Shown here in pieces: positions 6,759 to 13,468 of a DNA stretch of 13,468 nucleotides. The notes beneath the pieces are model-generated. The model was given only the letters and a program-made list of their open reading frames with translations, was not told where the DNA came from and searched no databases. Each line of letters starts with the position of its first letter. Within the stretch, counting starts at the first letter, position 1. Location: positions 1 to 13,468 of the forward strand of contig JAFYKS010000428.1 of the NCBI GenBank assembly GCA_017537495.1, read 5' to 3'. A program made the position numbers and the translations under genes. This DNA comes from Bacillota bacterium. Lineage in GTDB: Bacteria; Bacillota; Clostridia; Peptostreptococcales; Anaerovoracaceae.

Positions 6759-7590
6759 CCGGCACCTCCTGTTTCTTCTTTCCCATTAATTCTTCCTCGT
6801 AGCCGTCCGGCAGACCCGGACTCGGAATATCCAGACTCACCGTGCCGTCCACGTTTTGACCGGCAGAAACCTGAATGTCACCGTAGGTTGAGGACTGCTC
6901 CACATGAACGATACGGTTCTTGGCCATTTCCAGCAGAGACACAAAGGTCACCACCACATCGTAGCGGTCCTTCTTATTGTGAATGAATTCCTTAAAGCTG
7001 AAGAACTGGCCGATGCTCTTTTTCAGCACGCCTGCGATATAGGAAATACGTTCTTCCATACGGGCACGTTCCCTCTCGATACGGGTGTAATGTTTCCGCA
7101 CGGAATCCACCTTCTGCTTCTTCTGGATGAAGAGGTTGAAGGCCTGTGCAAACTGTGCCAGATCCAGACGCAGGTATTCATCCGGCTCCTCCAGATAGGC
7201 GGAAATGTCTTCCTGAGGCTTTTCGTAGATATGGGAGCAGCGTTCTTCCTGTTCCGCCAAAATCTCTGCCGCCTGCTTGAACCGCTTGTATTCCAGCAGA
7301 CGCTGTACCAGTTCGGTTCTCGGGTCTTCTTCCACCACACCGCCGCCTGTGGCATCCACCATACGGGGCAGAATCATTTTTGATTTTATTTCAATGAGGG
7401 CCGAAGCCAGCACCATGAATTCGGAAGCCACATAGACGTCGGTTTCCTGCATGGTCTGAATGTAGGCCAGATACTGGCTGGTAATTTCACTGATTTTGAT
7501 GTCATAGATGCTCATCTGTGCATTTTCAATCAGGTAAACCAGCAGATCAAAAGGTCCCTCAAAAGTCTGCAGTCTAACTTTATAACTCAT
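6748..7590 (-). CDS. scpA: Segregation and condensation protein A (kleisin)
   Basis: ScpA is the kleisin that bridges the SMC head domains and recruits ScpB in the chromosome-condensation complex. The 280-residue protein shows the family N-terminus FEGPFDLLVYLIENAQMSIY (about 10-29), QYLAYIQ, and the helix ending ASALIEIKSKMILP (63-76). A charged, helix-rich centre follows, then a C-terminal winged helix around FKEFIHNKKDRYDVVVTFVSLLEMAKNR (roughly 200-228; key parts F, DRYDVV, FVSLLE). The ATG at 7590 has only a weak Shine-Dalgarno (AAGAGAG), which overlaps the stop codon of the upstream permease gene, so translation may depend on coupling. A ~20-residue tail follows the winged helix before the scpB overlap. 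Confidence 0.95.
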   Translation of the reverse strand: MSYKVRLQTFEGPFDLLVYLIENAQMSIYDIKISEITSQYLAYIQTMQETDVYVASEFMVLASALIEIKSKMILPRMVDATGGGVVEEDPRTELVQRLLEYKRFKQAAEILAEQEERCSHIYEKPQEDISAYLEEPDEYLRLDLAQFAQAFNLFIQKKQKVDSVRKHYTRIERERARMEERISYIAGVLKKSIGQFFSFKEFIHNKKDRYDVVVTFVSLLEMAKNRIVHVEQSSTYGDIQVSAGQNVDGTVSLDIPSPGLPDGYEEELMGKKKQEVPGGK

Positions 7591-7601
7591 TTATATCTCT
7601 C

Positions 7602-8489
7602 TTAACTTTCTTTGCTTTCCAGATAGTTGTAGAAGAGCAGGGCTCCTACTACAATTACGCAGCCCACCACTTCGTTTACGGTTGGAATCTGGCCCAGGGT
7701 AACCACTGCAATCAGAGTACAGAATACAGGGTCCGCAGTTTCCCAGGTGGATACGTACAGGGAGTTAACATGTCCCATACAGATGTTGAACACCGCATGT
7801 GCCCCCATCTGGCAGATAATCGCCATCATTGCCACATACAGGTAATCAGTAAAGGTATATCCCAGCAGCGGAGTTCCTGTTCCGGCCGCTGCAGCAATGA
7901 AGCAGATCAGGCATGCGGAGAACACCAGCAGGATGTAGATGTCGCCGTCCACACGCTTTCTCACGTAGCCGCCCACAGCGAAATACAGGCCCATGAAGAT
8001 ACCTGCAGACAGTCCCAGCAGATTTCCTGCCAGCTGACCGCTGGTCAGAGCCGCCAGGTCAAATCCCATTACCACAGCACCGCCGCAGAGGGCAATTGCG
8101 ATAGCTGCTACAGACTTCCAGGATACCTTCTGCTTCATAATCAGAACGGTTACCAGCAGTACAGCCAGCGGATGGAAGGATGCCAGCACGGCCGCACTGG
8201 CCACATTGGTCATCTTTACAGCATTAAACCAGCTGAAATAGTGGATAAACAGGAACAGGCCGGACAGACAGCACCAGAGCAGATCTGTCTTGCTTACAGC
8301 CTTCAGCAGCGCCTTCTTTTCCGGATTCACCAGTACAGGAATCAGGAAGAAAGGCAGCACCAGTGTTAAACGCCAGAAGCCGATTCCGATGGCCGGAATG
8401 GCAGTCATGGCACTGAGAGAGCCGGAACATGCACCGCAGATTACAGCGATGATTACGGCGATTTTTGCATGTTTTGCGATAAAATTCAC
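7602..8489 (-). CDS. DMT superfamily permease (EamA family)
   Basis: This 295-residue integral membrane protein has about ten hydrophobic helices arranged as two EamA repeats, the standard length for drug/metabolite transporters. The first repeat ends around residue 140 (FHPLAVLLVTVLIM, then KQKVSWKSVAAIAIALCGG). The second ends with WETADPVFCTLIAVVTLGQI and GCVIVVGALLFYN, the usual signature of the last helices. EamA proteins export or import small metabolites; the substrate is unknown. The likely start is GTG at 8489, with AGAGGTG about ten bases upstream. It lies 14 bases after mtnA and 11 bases before scpA on one transcript. Its link to methylthioribose metabolism through mtnA is only positional. 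Confidence 0.87.
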   Translation of the reverse strand: MNFIAKHAKIAVIIAVICGACSGSLSAMTAIPAIGIGFWRLTLVLPFFLIPVLVNPEKKALLKAVSKTDLLWCCLSGLFLFIHYFSWFNAVKMTNVASAAVLASFHPLAVLLVTVLIMKQKVSWKSVAAIAIALCGGAVVMGFDLAALTSGQLAGNLLGLSAGIFMGLYFAVGGYVRKRVDGDIYILLVFSACLICFIAAAAGTGTPLLGYTFTDYLYVAMMAIICQMGAHAVFNICMGHVNSLYVSTWETADPVFCTLIAVVTLGQIPTVNEVVGCVIVVGALLFYNYLESKES

Positions 8490-8503
8490 TTCAGACGCAC
8501 CTC

Positions 8504-9586
8504 TTATTCAAACAGTTTGCGCAGGTTCACATCGTATGGAGGGTAAACCACTCCCTTTTCGGTTACTACTGCAGTGATATATTTATGGTCAGTTACGTCG
8601 AAAGCAGGGTTATAGGTCTTAATACCTTCCGGTGCCATCGGCTTTTCGTACCACATCTTATAGATTTCTTCTCCGTTGCGCTGTTCGATGACAATTTCAT
8701 CACCGGTCGGAGTATCCAGATCGATGGTGGAAGTCGGAACGAACATATAGAACGGAATTCCGTATTCCTTAGCCAGAATTGCCACGCCGGAAGTACCGAT
8801 TTTGTTGGCACCATCCCCGTTGGCCGCCATACGGTCACAGCCTACCACGATGGCATCAATCCAGCCGTTTTTCATCACGATGGAGGCCATGTTGTCACAG
8901 ATCAGAGTTACGTCGATACCGGCACGGTTCAGTTCCCAGCTGGTAAGGCGGGCACCCTGCAGCAGCGGACGTGTTTCGTCAGCAAATACCTTGAAGCCAT
9001 ATCCCTTTTCATGGCCCAGGTACAGCGGTGCCAGGCAGGTGCCGTACTTGGCAGTTGCGATGGTTCCCGCATTGCAGTGGGTCAGAATCCCCATGCCCGG
9101 CTTCAGCAGGGAGAGTCCGTGTTCCCCCATGGCCTTGCATGCCGCCACGTCTTCTTCATGAATACGGCGGGCTTCTGCCTTCAGGACTTCCTTGGTCCAG
9201 TGGATCTTGCGTTCTTCATCATTTCCCGGTGCCGCGTCGCAGCCTTCCAGGTAGTCTTCCATGGTCTTCACCATGCGCTTCAGTGCCCAGGACAGGTTCA
9301 CTGCAGTCGGACGGGAAGAGTTGAGGTAATCAGCCACTTCCTTTACCTGCACCGCAAAATCTGCCGCAGTCTCAGCCTGCAGATTGCGTACGGAAATGTA
9401 CAGGCCCCATGCAGCCGCCACACCGATAGCCGGAGCACCTCTCACCTTCAGCTTGAAGATGGCATCCCACACATCTTCCTTGGTTTCCATTCCAATATAT
9501 ACTTCTTCACCCGGCAGTCTGGTCTGATCCAGAATCAGCAGAGCATCGTCCACGTACCGTACCGGTACAATATCATCGAACTTCAT
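8504..9586 (-). CDS. mtnA: S-methyl-5-thioribose-1-phosphate isomerase
   Basis: MtnA interconverts 5-methylthioribose 1-phosphate and 5-methylthioribulose 1-phosphate in methionine salvage; some homologues also act on 5-deoxyribose 1-phosphate. The 360-residue protein has the usual length and all main motifs: [13 protein letters not shown] (49-61), NLSWAL (97-102), [15 protein letters not shown] (169-183) with catalytic Cys171, [17 protein letters not shown] (203-219), [18 protein letters not shown] (248-265) with catalytic Asp251, and PTSTIDL (284-290). These distinguish it from regulatory eIF-2B subunits, which lack the Cys/Asp pair. The ATG at 9586 follows AAAGGAG by seven bases. No other methionine-salvage gene (mtnK, mtnN, mtnB) is visible in the window. 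It sits between a J-domain-like membrane protein and an EamA permease. Confidence 0.95.
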   Translation of the reverse strand: MKFDDIVPVRYVDDALLILDQTRLPGEEVYIGMETKEDVWDAIFKLKVRGAPAIGVAAAWGLYISVRNLQAETAADFAVQVKEVADYLNSSRPTAVNLSWALKRMVKTMEDYLEGCDAAPGNDEERKIHWTKEVLKAEARRIHEEDVAACKAMGEHGLSLLKPGMGILTHCNAGTIATAKYGTCLAPLYLGHEKGYGFKVFADETRPLLQGARLTSWELNRAGIDVTLICDNMASIVMKNGWIDAIVVGCDRMAANGDGANKIGTSGVAILAKEYGIPFYMFVPTSTIDLDTPTGDEIVIEQRNGEEIYKMWYEKPMAPEGIKTYNPAFDVTDHKYITAVVTEKGVVYPPYDVNLRKLFE

Positions 9587-9604
9587 ATGTATCTCCTTTT
9601 ATGA

Positions 9605-10633
9605 TTAATATAACTGCGGTGCTTCGCCCATAATTTCTTCGGTCTGGTCTTCTGCCACAGCTGCCAGGAACCGCAGATAGTCAGCATAGTCCATGATAGG
9701 TTCATTGCTGTAGAGACTGAGTGCTCCTGCGATTTCTTCATACTCAGGCGGATTCATCAGCATGGCAATCATGGACGCATTGCCGAAATCATCATTTTCC
9801 CAGTAGAAGTTTTCATCGCCGGTAATATACCATACTACATCAGAGTTACTGTACATTCCCAGATAGAAAGCCAGGTCTGTCATTTCACTCCAGATTTCTC
9901 CGGCAGTCTCATCACTCGGCTCCCATTCCACGCCTTCGATATACTCATCCTGGGAACTCATATCCAGATTTCCGTAGAAGTCATAGAGATGGCAGTTTTC
10001 TGTGATATGATCCATCCATTTAACAGCCTCAGGGTCAAGTACATGCTCTGCAGGTTCCAGTTCCTGCACCGCATACTCCGGTGTGGCCTGCTGGAAAGAA
10101 AAATCATCTGCGATGTTCATAATCATGGAACCGCAGGCTGTAACCAGGGAACCGAAGAGAGACAGACTGATTACGGCAGTGACGATGATTTTCGCCAGCC
10201 TGGTATTGCCGTTTCCGCTGTCTTTGCTTTCCCCCGCGCCTTCCCGCACATGATCCAGCAAACCTCCCAGCATGGTCTTCAGATCTTCCAGACCCGCAGG
10301 AAGTTCCAGAAGAGGGTCCTTCGCCTCACAGTTTTTCGCATGGCGCTCAAACTTACGCTTCAGACCGGCAATGGCATCTTCCCCTGCGTCTTCGGCATCC
10401 TTCCACTTCTCAAAATGTGCATCCCTCTGCGCTTTTGTAGCCGGTGCAGCTCCGCCCACCAGCACGTTGTAGGCATGACGGATCTGGTCCTTCTTCCGTG
10501 CCACGTATTCCGGGTCATCGGCATAGTCCGGCAGTGCCAAACGGCGCATATGCCTGTCGTAGGCCTTCTTTATATCTGCGGTACTGGCCCCTTCCCGCAC
10601 ACCAAGCACTCGGTAATAATGTCTTCTGTCCAT
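9605..10633 (-). CDS. Membrane-anchored protein with degenerate DnaJ domain
   Basis: The protein is 342 residues from the chosen ATG. The first ~60 residues match a J domain: HYYRVLGVREGASTADIKKA, then a helix and an IRHAYNVL end. The HPD tripeptide needed to stimulate Hsp70 ATPase reads L-P-D (about residues 34-36), so the histidine is missing. A charged linker (65-140) is followed by a single hydrophobic segment (about 147-172, beginning LAKIIVTAVISLSLFG). The ~170-residue acidic C-terminal part would lie across the membrane and has no family I recognise. ATG 10639 and ATG 10633 are both in frame; GGAG lies only two bases from the first but seven from the second, so 10633 is preferred. It is the promoter-proximal gene of the run leading to mtnA, the EamA permease and scpAB. 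Its function is unknown. Confidence 0.72.
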   Translation of the reverse strand: MDRRHYYRVLGVREGASTADIKKAYDRHMRRLALPDYADDPEYVARKKDQIRHAYNVLVGGAAPATKAQRDAHFEKWKDAEDAGEDAIAGLKRKFERHAKNCEAKDPLLELPAGLEDLKTMLGGLLDHVREGAGESKDSGNGNTRLAKIIVTAVISLSLFGSLVTACGSMIMNIADDFSFQQATPEYAVQELEPAEHVLDPEAVKWMDHITENCHLYDFYGNLDMSSQDEYIEGVEWEPSDETAGEIWSEMTDLAFYLGMYSNSDVVWYITGDENFYWENDDFGNASMIAMLMNPPEYEEIAGALSLYSNEPIMDYADYLRFLAAVAEDQTEEIMGEAPQLY

Positions 10634-10689
10634 ATGCATTCTCCAATCCTTTTTTCAATACCCTTTGGATTACATACTATATCACGATA

Positions 10690-10718
10690 ATTATACCACA
10701 GAAGCCCTTTCACCGCAA
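10690..10718 (-). promoter_or_regulatory. Promoter of the J-domain-mtnA-eamA-scpAB operon
   Basis: On the minus strand, -35 TTGCGG (10713-10718) and -10 TATAAT (10690-10695) are 17 bases apart. A TG before the -10 (TGG-TATAAT) makes it an extended -10 promoter. The start site would be near 10683, giving a leader of about 50 bases. It lies just downstream of the terminator of the acyl-CoA synthetase gene, consistent with a separate transcription unit. Confidence 0.7.
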
Positions 10719-10724
10719 ACAAAA

Positions 10725-10744
10725 AGGGCAGATTGCTCTGCCCT
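10725..10744 (-). terminator. Intrinsic terminator of the acyl-CoA synthetase gene
   Basis: The 8-bp arms AGGGCAGA (10725-10732) and TCTGCCCT (10737-10744) enclose a four-base loop. On the minus strand the hairpin is followed by TTTTTGTTTG, a good U-tract, 15 bases after the stop codon of the acyl-CoA synthetase. Confidence 0.86.
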
Positions 10745-10759
10745 CTTCCAAACTTATTT

Positions 10760-12580
10760 TTATTTATTGCTTTCTACGAAACGTTTGATTTTCTTCGCAG
10801 TAGTCTTTTCAAAATCTTCTTCTCTCAGTTTGATCTTCTGAATTCGTTTGAACAGCGGCAGAGTCTTGTTGATCTTATCCACTTCTGCCCACAGCAGTTT
10901 TTCCACCTCAGCAGAATCTGCTGCTTTTTCTTCGCCAAGAGCCAGTGCCACTTCTTCTTTGTCCGGAATGATGGTCGCCGCAATCACATCGTTATTGGAG
11001 CTGCCTTCTTCTGTACCGGCCCATACCAGAGACTCTGCTACATAAGGGATTTTGCCCAGCAGATATTCCAATTCTTCCGGGAATACATTCTTCCCATTTG
11101 CTGTGATGATGACATTCTTCTTTCTTCCTGTGATGTAGATAAACTTTTCAGAATCCACATAACCCAGGTCGCCGGTATGGAACCATCCATCCTTCAGAAC
11201 TTCTGCAGATGCTTCCGGCATATTGTAATAACCCATCATGATGTTGCGGCCCTTCAGGCAGATTTCTCCGATGCCGTTTTCGTCCGCATCGGCGATTTTC
11301 ACTTCCATTCCCGGCAGCAGATGGCCTACAGAGGCATTGCGCATAAACTTGTGGCTGCCCGGATTCAGTGCTGCCATCGGTGCACATTCAGTCAGACCGT
11401 AGCCCTGAATCGCAATGAAGCCCAGATCGTTGAAGAAGGTCAAAATATCCGGGTCAATGGCTGCACCGCCGGAAATGATGATGCGCATCCGTCCTCCAAA
11501 TACCTTGTAGATATCCTTCAGCAGTTTCCGGTTCAGGTCCAGACCCACTTTGGAGGTCAGGCGGTTCACTTTCATCACCTTTTCCACCAGGCCTTCCTTA
11601 CCGCCCTTTCTGATGTTTTTAATGATACTCTTATACAGAGTTTCTACAATCAGCGGAACACCCAGGAAGATGGTCGGCTTTACTTCCTGCAGGTTCTTTA
11701 CGATGTATTTCAGGCCTTCGCAGTACGCGATAGAAGCCCCCTTATACAGCGGCATCAGGAAGCCGCAGGTACATTCATAAGTATGGTGAATCGGCAGTAC
11801 AGAGAAGAAAATATCTTCCGGATGAACTTTTACCAGGGTCGGTGCCACCATCAGATTGTCGCAGATATTGCGGTGGCAGAGCATTACGCCCTTGGCAATG
11901 CCGGTTGTTCCAGAAGTAAACAGAAGAATGCTCATGGCATCCGGATCGATCTGTGCATCCAGGAAGCAGCGTTCCCCTTCCTTTACCATCCGGCGGCCGT
12001 CTTCCACCAGATCATTCCAGCTCAGTACGCCCTCTGCAGATGCTTCAGCATTCATGTTTACCAGCAGTTCCAGATTGGTCTCACCGCTTTCCGCCATGTT
12101 CCGGAACATCTTTTCAAACTTTTCCGTAAACAGAATTGTGGTTACTTCCGCTTCAATAATCAGCTGTTTCAGATCTCTTGCAGCAAGTTCCTTATCCAGA
12201 GGCACCACCACACCGGTACCGCAGACTGCAGCCAGATAGCTGACTGCCCACTGGTAGCAGTTTTCACCGATGACACCGATACGCTTGCCGGTCTGTCCGC
12301 GCTTCATCAGTGCAGTACCCAGACCGTTAATATCATCCATGGCCTGGTTGTAAGAAATTTCAGTATACCCCTCATCCTTGCGGAACTTCTGCATGAACGC
12401 AGTCTTTTCCCCATAAAGCAGTGTGCTGGTTTCCATCATCTGCTTCAGTGTCCAGATTGGGCGGCTTTCTTTGTATGCGATGTATTTGTTCTTGCTGGTG
12501 TTCAGATTTTCGATTACCTGCTCCGCCTGCAGTTTTGCATTACGGAGCTTCAGGTCTATATTCTTTTCATTGTTTTCCAT
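10760..12580 (-). CDS. AMP-forming long-chain acyl-CoA synthetase
   Basis: This enzyme activates fatty acids (or related carboxylates) to acyl-AMP and then acyl-CoA at the cytoplasmic face of the membrane. The 606-residue length fits the FadD/FAA1-like ANL group. Visible motifs are the P-loop-like LLFTSGTTGIAKGVMLCHRN (about 219-238), YGLTE (394-398), GWFHTGDLGYVD (465-476), the hinge ITGRKKNVIITANGKN (483-498), and the C-terminal TTAKKIKR, whose second lysine (~597) sits where the adenylation lysine is expected. The ATG at 12580 is preferred over the in-frame ATG at 12586 because AGAGGG lies eight bases before the former and only two before the latter. It is a monocistronic unit with its own promoter, a palindrome over the start site and its own terminator. 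Chain-length specificity cannot be read here. Confidence 0.92.
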   Translation of the reverse strand: MENNEKNIDLKLRNAKLQAEQVIENLNTSKNKYIAYKESRPIWTLKQMMETSTLLYGEKTAFMQKFRKDEGYTEISYNQAMDDINGLGTALMKRGQTGKRIGVIGENCYQWAVSYLAAVCGTGVVVPLDKELAARDLKQLIIEAEVTTILFTEKFEKMFRNMAESGETNLELLVNMNAEASAEGVLSWNDLVEDGRRMVKEGERCFLDAQIDPDAMSILLFTSGTTGIAKGVMLCHRNICDNLMVAPTLVKVHPEDIFFSVLPIHHTYECTCGFLMPLYKGASIAYCEGLKYIVKNLQEVKPTIFLGVPLIVETLYKSIIKNIRKGGKEGLVEKVMKVNRLTSKVGLDLNRKLLKDIYKVFGGRMRIIISGGAAIDPDILTFFNDLGFIAIQGYGLTECAPMAALNPGSHKFMRNASVGHLLPGMEVKIADADENGIGEICLKGRNIMMGYYNMPEASAEVLKDGWFHTGDLGYVDSEKFIYITGRKKNVIITANGKNVFPEELEYLLGKIPYVAESLVWAGTEEGSSNNDVIAATIIPDKEEVALALGEEKAADSAEVEKLLWAEVDKINKTLPLFKRIQKIKLREEDFEKTTAKKIKRFVESNK

Positions 12581-12607
12581 TGTCATATCCCTCTTGATTC
12601 CTTTACG

Positions 12608-12637
12608 AAAAATAGTTCAAATTTTTTAACTATTTTT
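12608..12637. repeat. 10-bp inverted repeat, probable operator of the acyl-CoA synthetase gene
   Basis: Perfect arms AAAAATAGTT (12608-12617) and AACTATTTTT (12628-12637) flank a 10-base AT-rich spacer whose core AAATTT is itself palindromic. The right arm ends two bases from the -10 hexamer, so the repeat covers the predicted start site (~12633) and early leader. It is all A/T except the G/C in each TAGTT arm and one C in the spacer, which makes it a weak RNA hairpin but a plausible operator for a dimeric repressor. The regulator is not in the window. Confidence 0.6.
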
Positions 12638-12639
12638 TC

Positions 12640-12668
12640 ACTTTAACATTAACTCACGTTTCTGTCAA
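12640..12668 (-). promoter_or_regulatory. Promoter of the acyl-CoA synthetase gene
   Basis: On the minus strand a perfect -35 TTGACA (12663-12668) is followed after 17 bases by -10 TAAAGT (12640-12645), with TG one base before the -10 (TGT-TAAAGT). The predicted start is near 12633, inside the inverted repeat at 12608-12637, leaving a leader of about 50 bases. Confidence 0.75.
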
Positions 12669-12688
12669 ACCTTTTTTTATAAAAAAAA

Positions 12689-12717
12689 ATACCTGCAGCA
12701 ATCTTTGCTGCAGGTAT
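12689..12717 (-). terminator. Strong intrinsic terminator of the MFS transporter gene
   Basis: Perfect 13-bp arms ATACCTGCAGCAA (12689-12701) and TTGCTGCAGGTAT (12705-12717) enclose a three-base loop. On the minus strand the hairpin runs into a long T tract (nine T, then ATAAAAAAAGG), 14 bases after the MFS stop codon. Confidence 0.92.
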
Positions 12718-12731
12718 AGTGTACCCGTTTT

Positions 12732-13468
12732 TTAGTTTTCTTCCTGTGTAAATTCCTTCGGATCTGTGATAAAGAAGGATCCAACGCATGCCAGTGCCGC
12801 CACACCGACTAAGATCCACATAACGATTGGCAGACCGTTAGTGTCAGCGATTTTGCCCAGAATTGGAGAAACCACGCCGCCGAAGCTGTTTGCCAGACCC
12901 ATGGTGATGCCGGAAGCCAGACCGATATGGTTTGGTACGAACTTCTGGCCCAGCGCTACAGACGGGCTGAAAGCAAAGTTCAGGAAAATCGCACATGGAA
13001 TCACCAGAATGGTGCACAGAACTACGGAGCGGGACAGTGCGAATACCGCCAGACATGGCGTCAGCATCAGCAGACCGAAACGGATGGTTTTGCTGAAACC
13101 GAAACGGTCAGCCAGATAGCCGCCCATCAGGGTCGCACAGGCACCAGCCAGTGCCCAGAGAGTGGTGATGGAGCCGGATAATGCTTCAGACTGCATCAGC
13201 ACGTTCATGTAGAACATCGGTACGAAGGTGCTCATGCCCACGGTGATAATAGAGCGCAGGAACGCAACTCCGGTCAGTTTCAGGAATGCCTTCCAGTCAT
13301 CTCTCTGTCCGGATGCCATAGCCGCCTTGGTGGCCTGAATTCCTTCCGCCGCAAATTCTTCCAGACGTCCGTGCTGTGTCCACATAAAGCCTGCCATCAG
13401 CAGAACCGGAACTGCCAGCAGGCCGGTACCGCGCAGATCACCACCCATGAGAGTAATCCCTGCTACCG
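12732..13468 (-). CDS. MFS transporter, C-terminal part (partial)
   Basis: This is the last ~245 residues of a major facilitator protein; the reading frame stays open to the window edge at 13468, so the N-terminal half is outside. Six hydrophobic helices are visible after a charged central loop (HGRLEEFAAEGIQATKAAMA, the usual link between the two six-helix halves). GGYLADRFGFSKTIRFG is the MFS loop motif (G-x-x-x-D-R-x-G-x-x) of the second half. The segment SPSVALGQKFVPNHIGLASG, followed by FGGVVSPILGKIAD, resembles fosmidomycin-resistance-type (Fsr) MFS exporters. The C-terminus ends with a short acidic tail. An internal ATG at 13448 is not a real start because homology-like sequence continues upstream of it. 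The substrate is unknown; the Fsr resemblance is from memory of the motif. Confidence 0.83.
   Translation of the reverse strand, partial: VAGITLMGGDLRGTGLLAVPVLLMAGFMWTQHGRLEEFAAEGIQATKAAMASGQRDDWKAFLKLTGVAFLRSIITVGMSTFVPMFYMNVLMQSEALSGSITTLWALAGACATLMGGYLADRFGFSKTIRFGLLMLTPCLAVFALSRSVVLCTILVIPCAIFLNFAFSPSVALGQKFVPNHIGLASGITMGLANSFGGVVSPILGKIADTNGLPIVMWILVGVAALACVGSFFITDPKEFTQEEN

Noticed and set aside
8585..9604. A 339-codon open frame on the plus strand
   Set aside because: It mirrors mtnA on the opposite strand and shows no domain or plausible start; mtnA has all its family motifs and a good ribosome binding site.
10118..10140. Lipobox-like LVTAC in the J-domain protein
   Set aside because: The cysteine is about 167 residues from the N-terminus, inside the transmembrane segment; lipoprotein signal peptides are N-terminal, so this is chance.
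10733..12646. A 637-codon open frame on the plus strand
   Set aside because: It is fully antisense to the acyl-CoA synthetase, whose motifs are unmistakable. The antisense product is rich in His, Gln, Cys and Phe with no recognisable domain, and no ribosome binding site was found; it is a codon-bias shadow.
13446..13448. ATG at 13448 as the start of the MFS gene
   Set aside because: The frame stays open to the window edge and the visible part is only the second half of an MFS protein, so the true start lies outside.

Overview
The window looks like chromosomal DNA of a low-to-mid GC Bacillota bacterium, probably an anaerobic gut-type Clostridia or Negativicutes. The support is the adjacent scpA-scpB pair, a DacF-type DD-carboxypeptidase, an MnmM (YtqB)-type methyltransferase, strong AGGAGG-like ribosome binding sites and sigma-A-like promoters. 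The genus cannot be fixed from sequence alone. Most genes appear to be near 50-55% GC by eye; one secreted protein gene (4466-6094) is clearly more AT-rich. Gene density is high and no gap exceeds 150 bases. No tRNA, rRNA, CRISPR array, insertion sequence or phage gene was seen.

Region 1 (1-2995, minus strand) is a compact run read right to left: dacF-like D,D-carboxypeptidase, a PyrK-like iron-sulfur flavoprotein with an extra cysteine-rich N-terminus (ATGA overlap with dacF), mnmM tRNA wobble-uridine methyltransferase, and the start of an FAD-dependent oxidoreductase cut by the window edge. A hairpin before the last gene covers its Shine-Dalgarno sequence.

Region 2 (3007-6139, plus strand) is a divergent pair: a MATE efflux transporter with a near-consensus promoter, then an unrecognised secreted protein with fibronectin-III-like repeats. 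It closes at a hairpin that can terminate transcription from both sides.

Region 3 (6116-10718, minus strand) is a five-gene operon with its own promoter: a membrane-anchored degenerate J-domain protein, mtnA (methylthioribose-1-phosphate isomerase), a DMT/EamA permease, scpA and scpB (the kleisin and winged-helix partners of SMC in chromosome condensation). The genes are closely spaced, but their functions are not obviously linked.

Region 4 (10725-13468, minus strand) holds an AMP-forming long-chain acyl-CoA synthetase, with a consensus promoter and a striking 10-bp inverted repeat over its transcription start. Upstream of it is the C-terminal part of an MFS transporter followed by a strong terminator.

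Most of this is ordinary housekeeping sequence. The parts that merit a second look are the PyrK-like Cys-rich protein and its operon, the KIG variant in the DacF homologue, the AT-rich secreted protein, the J-domain lacking the HPD histidine, the masked ribosome binding site near 448, and the palindrome at 12608-12637.
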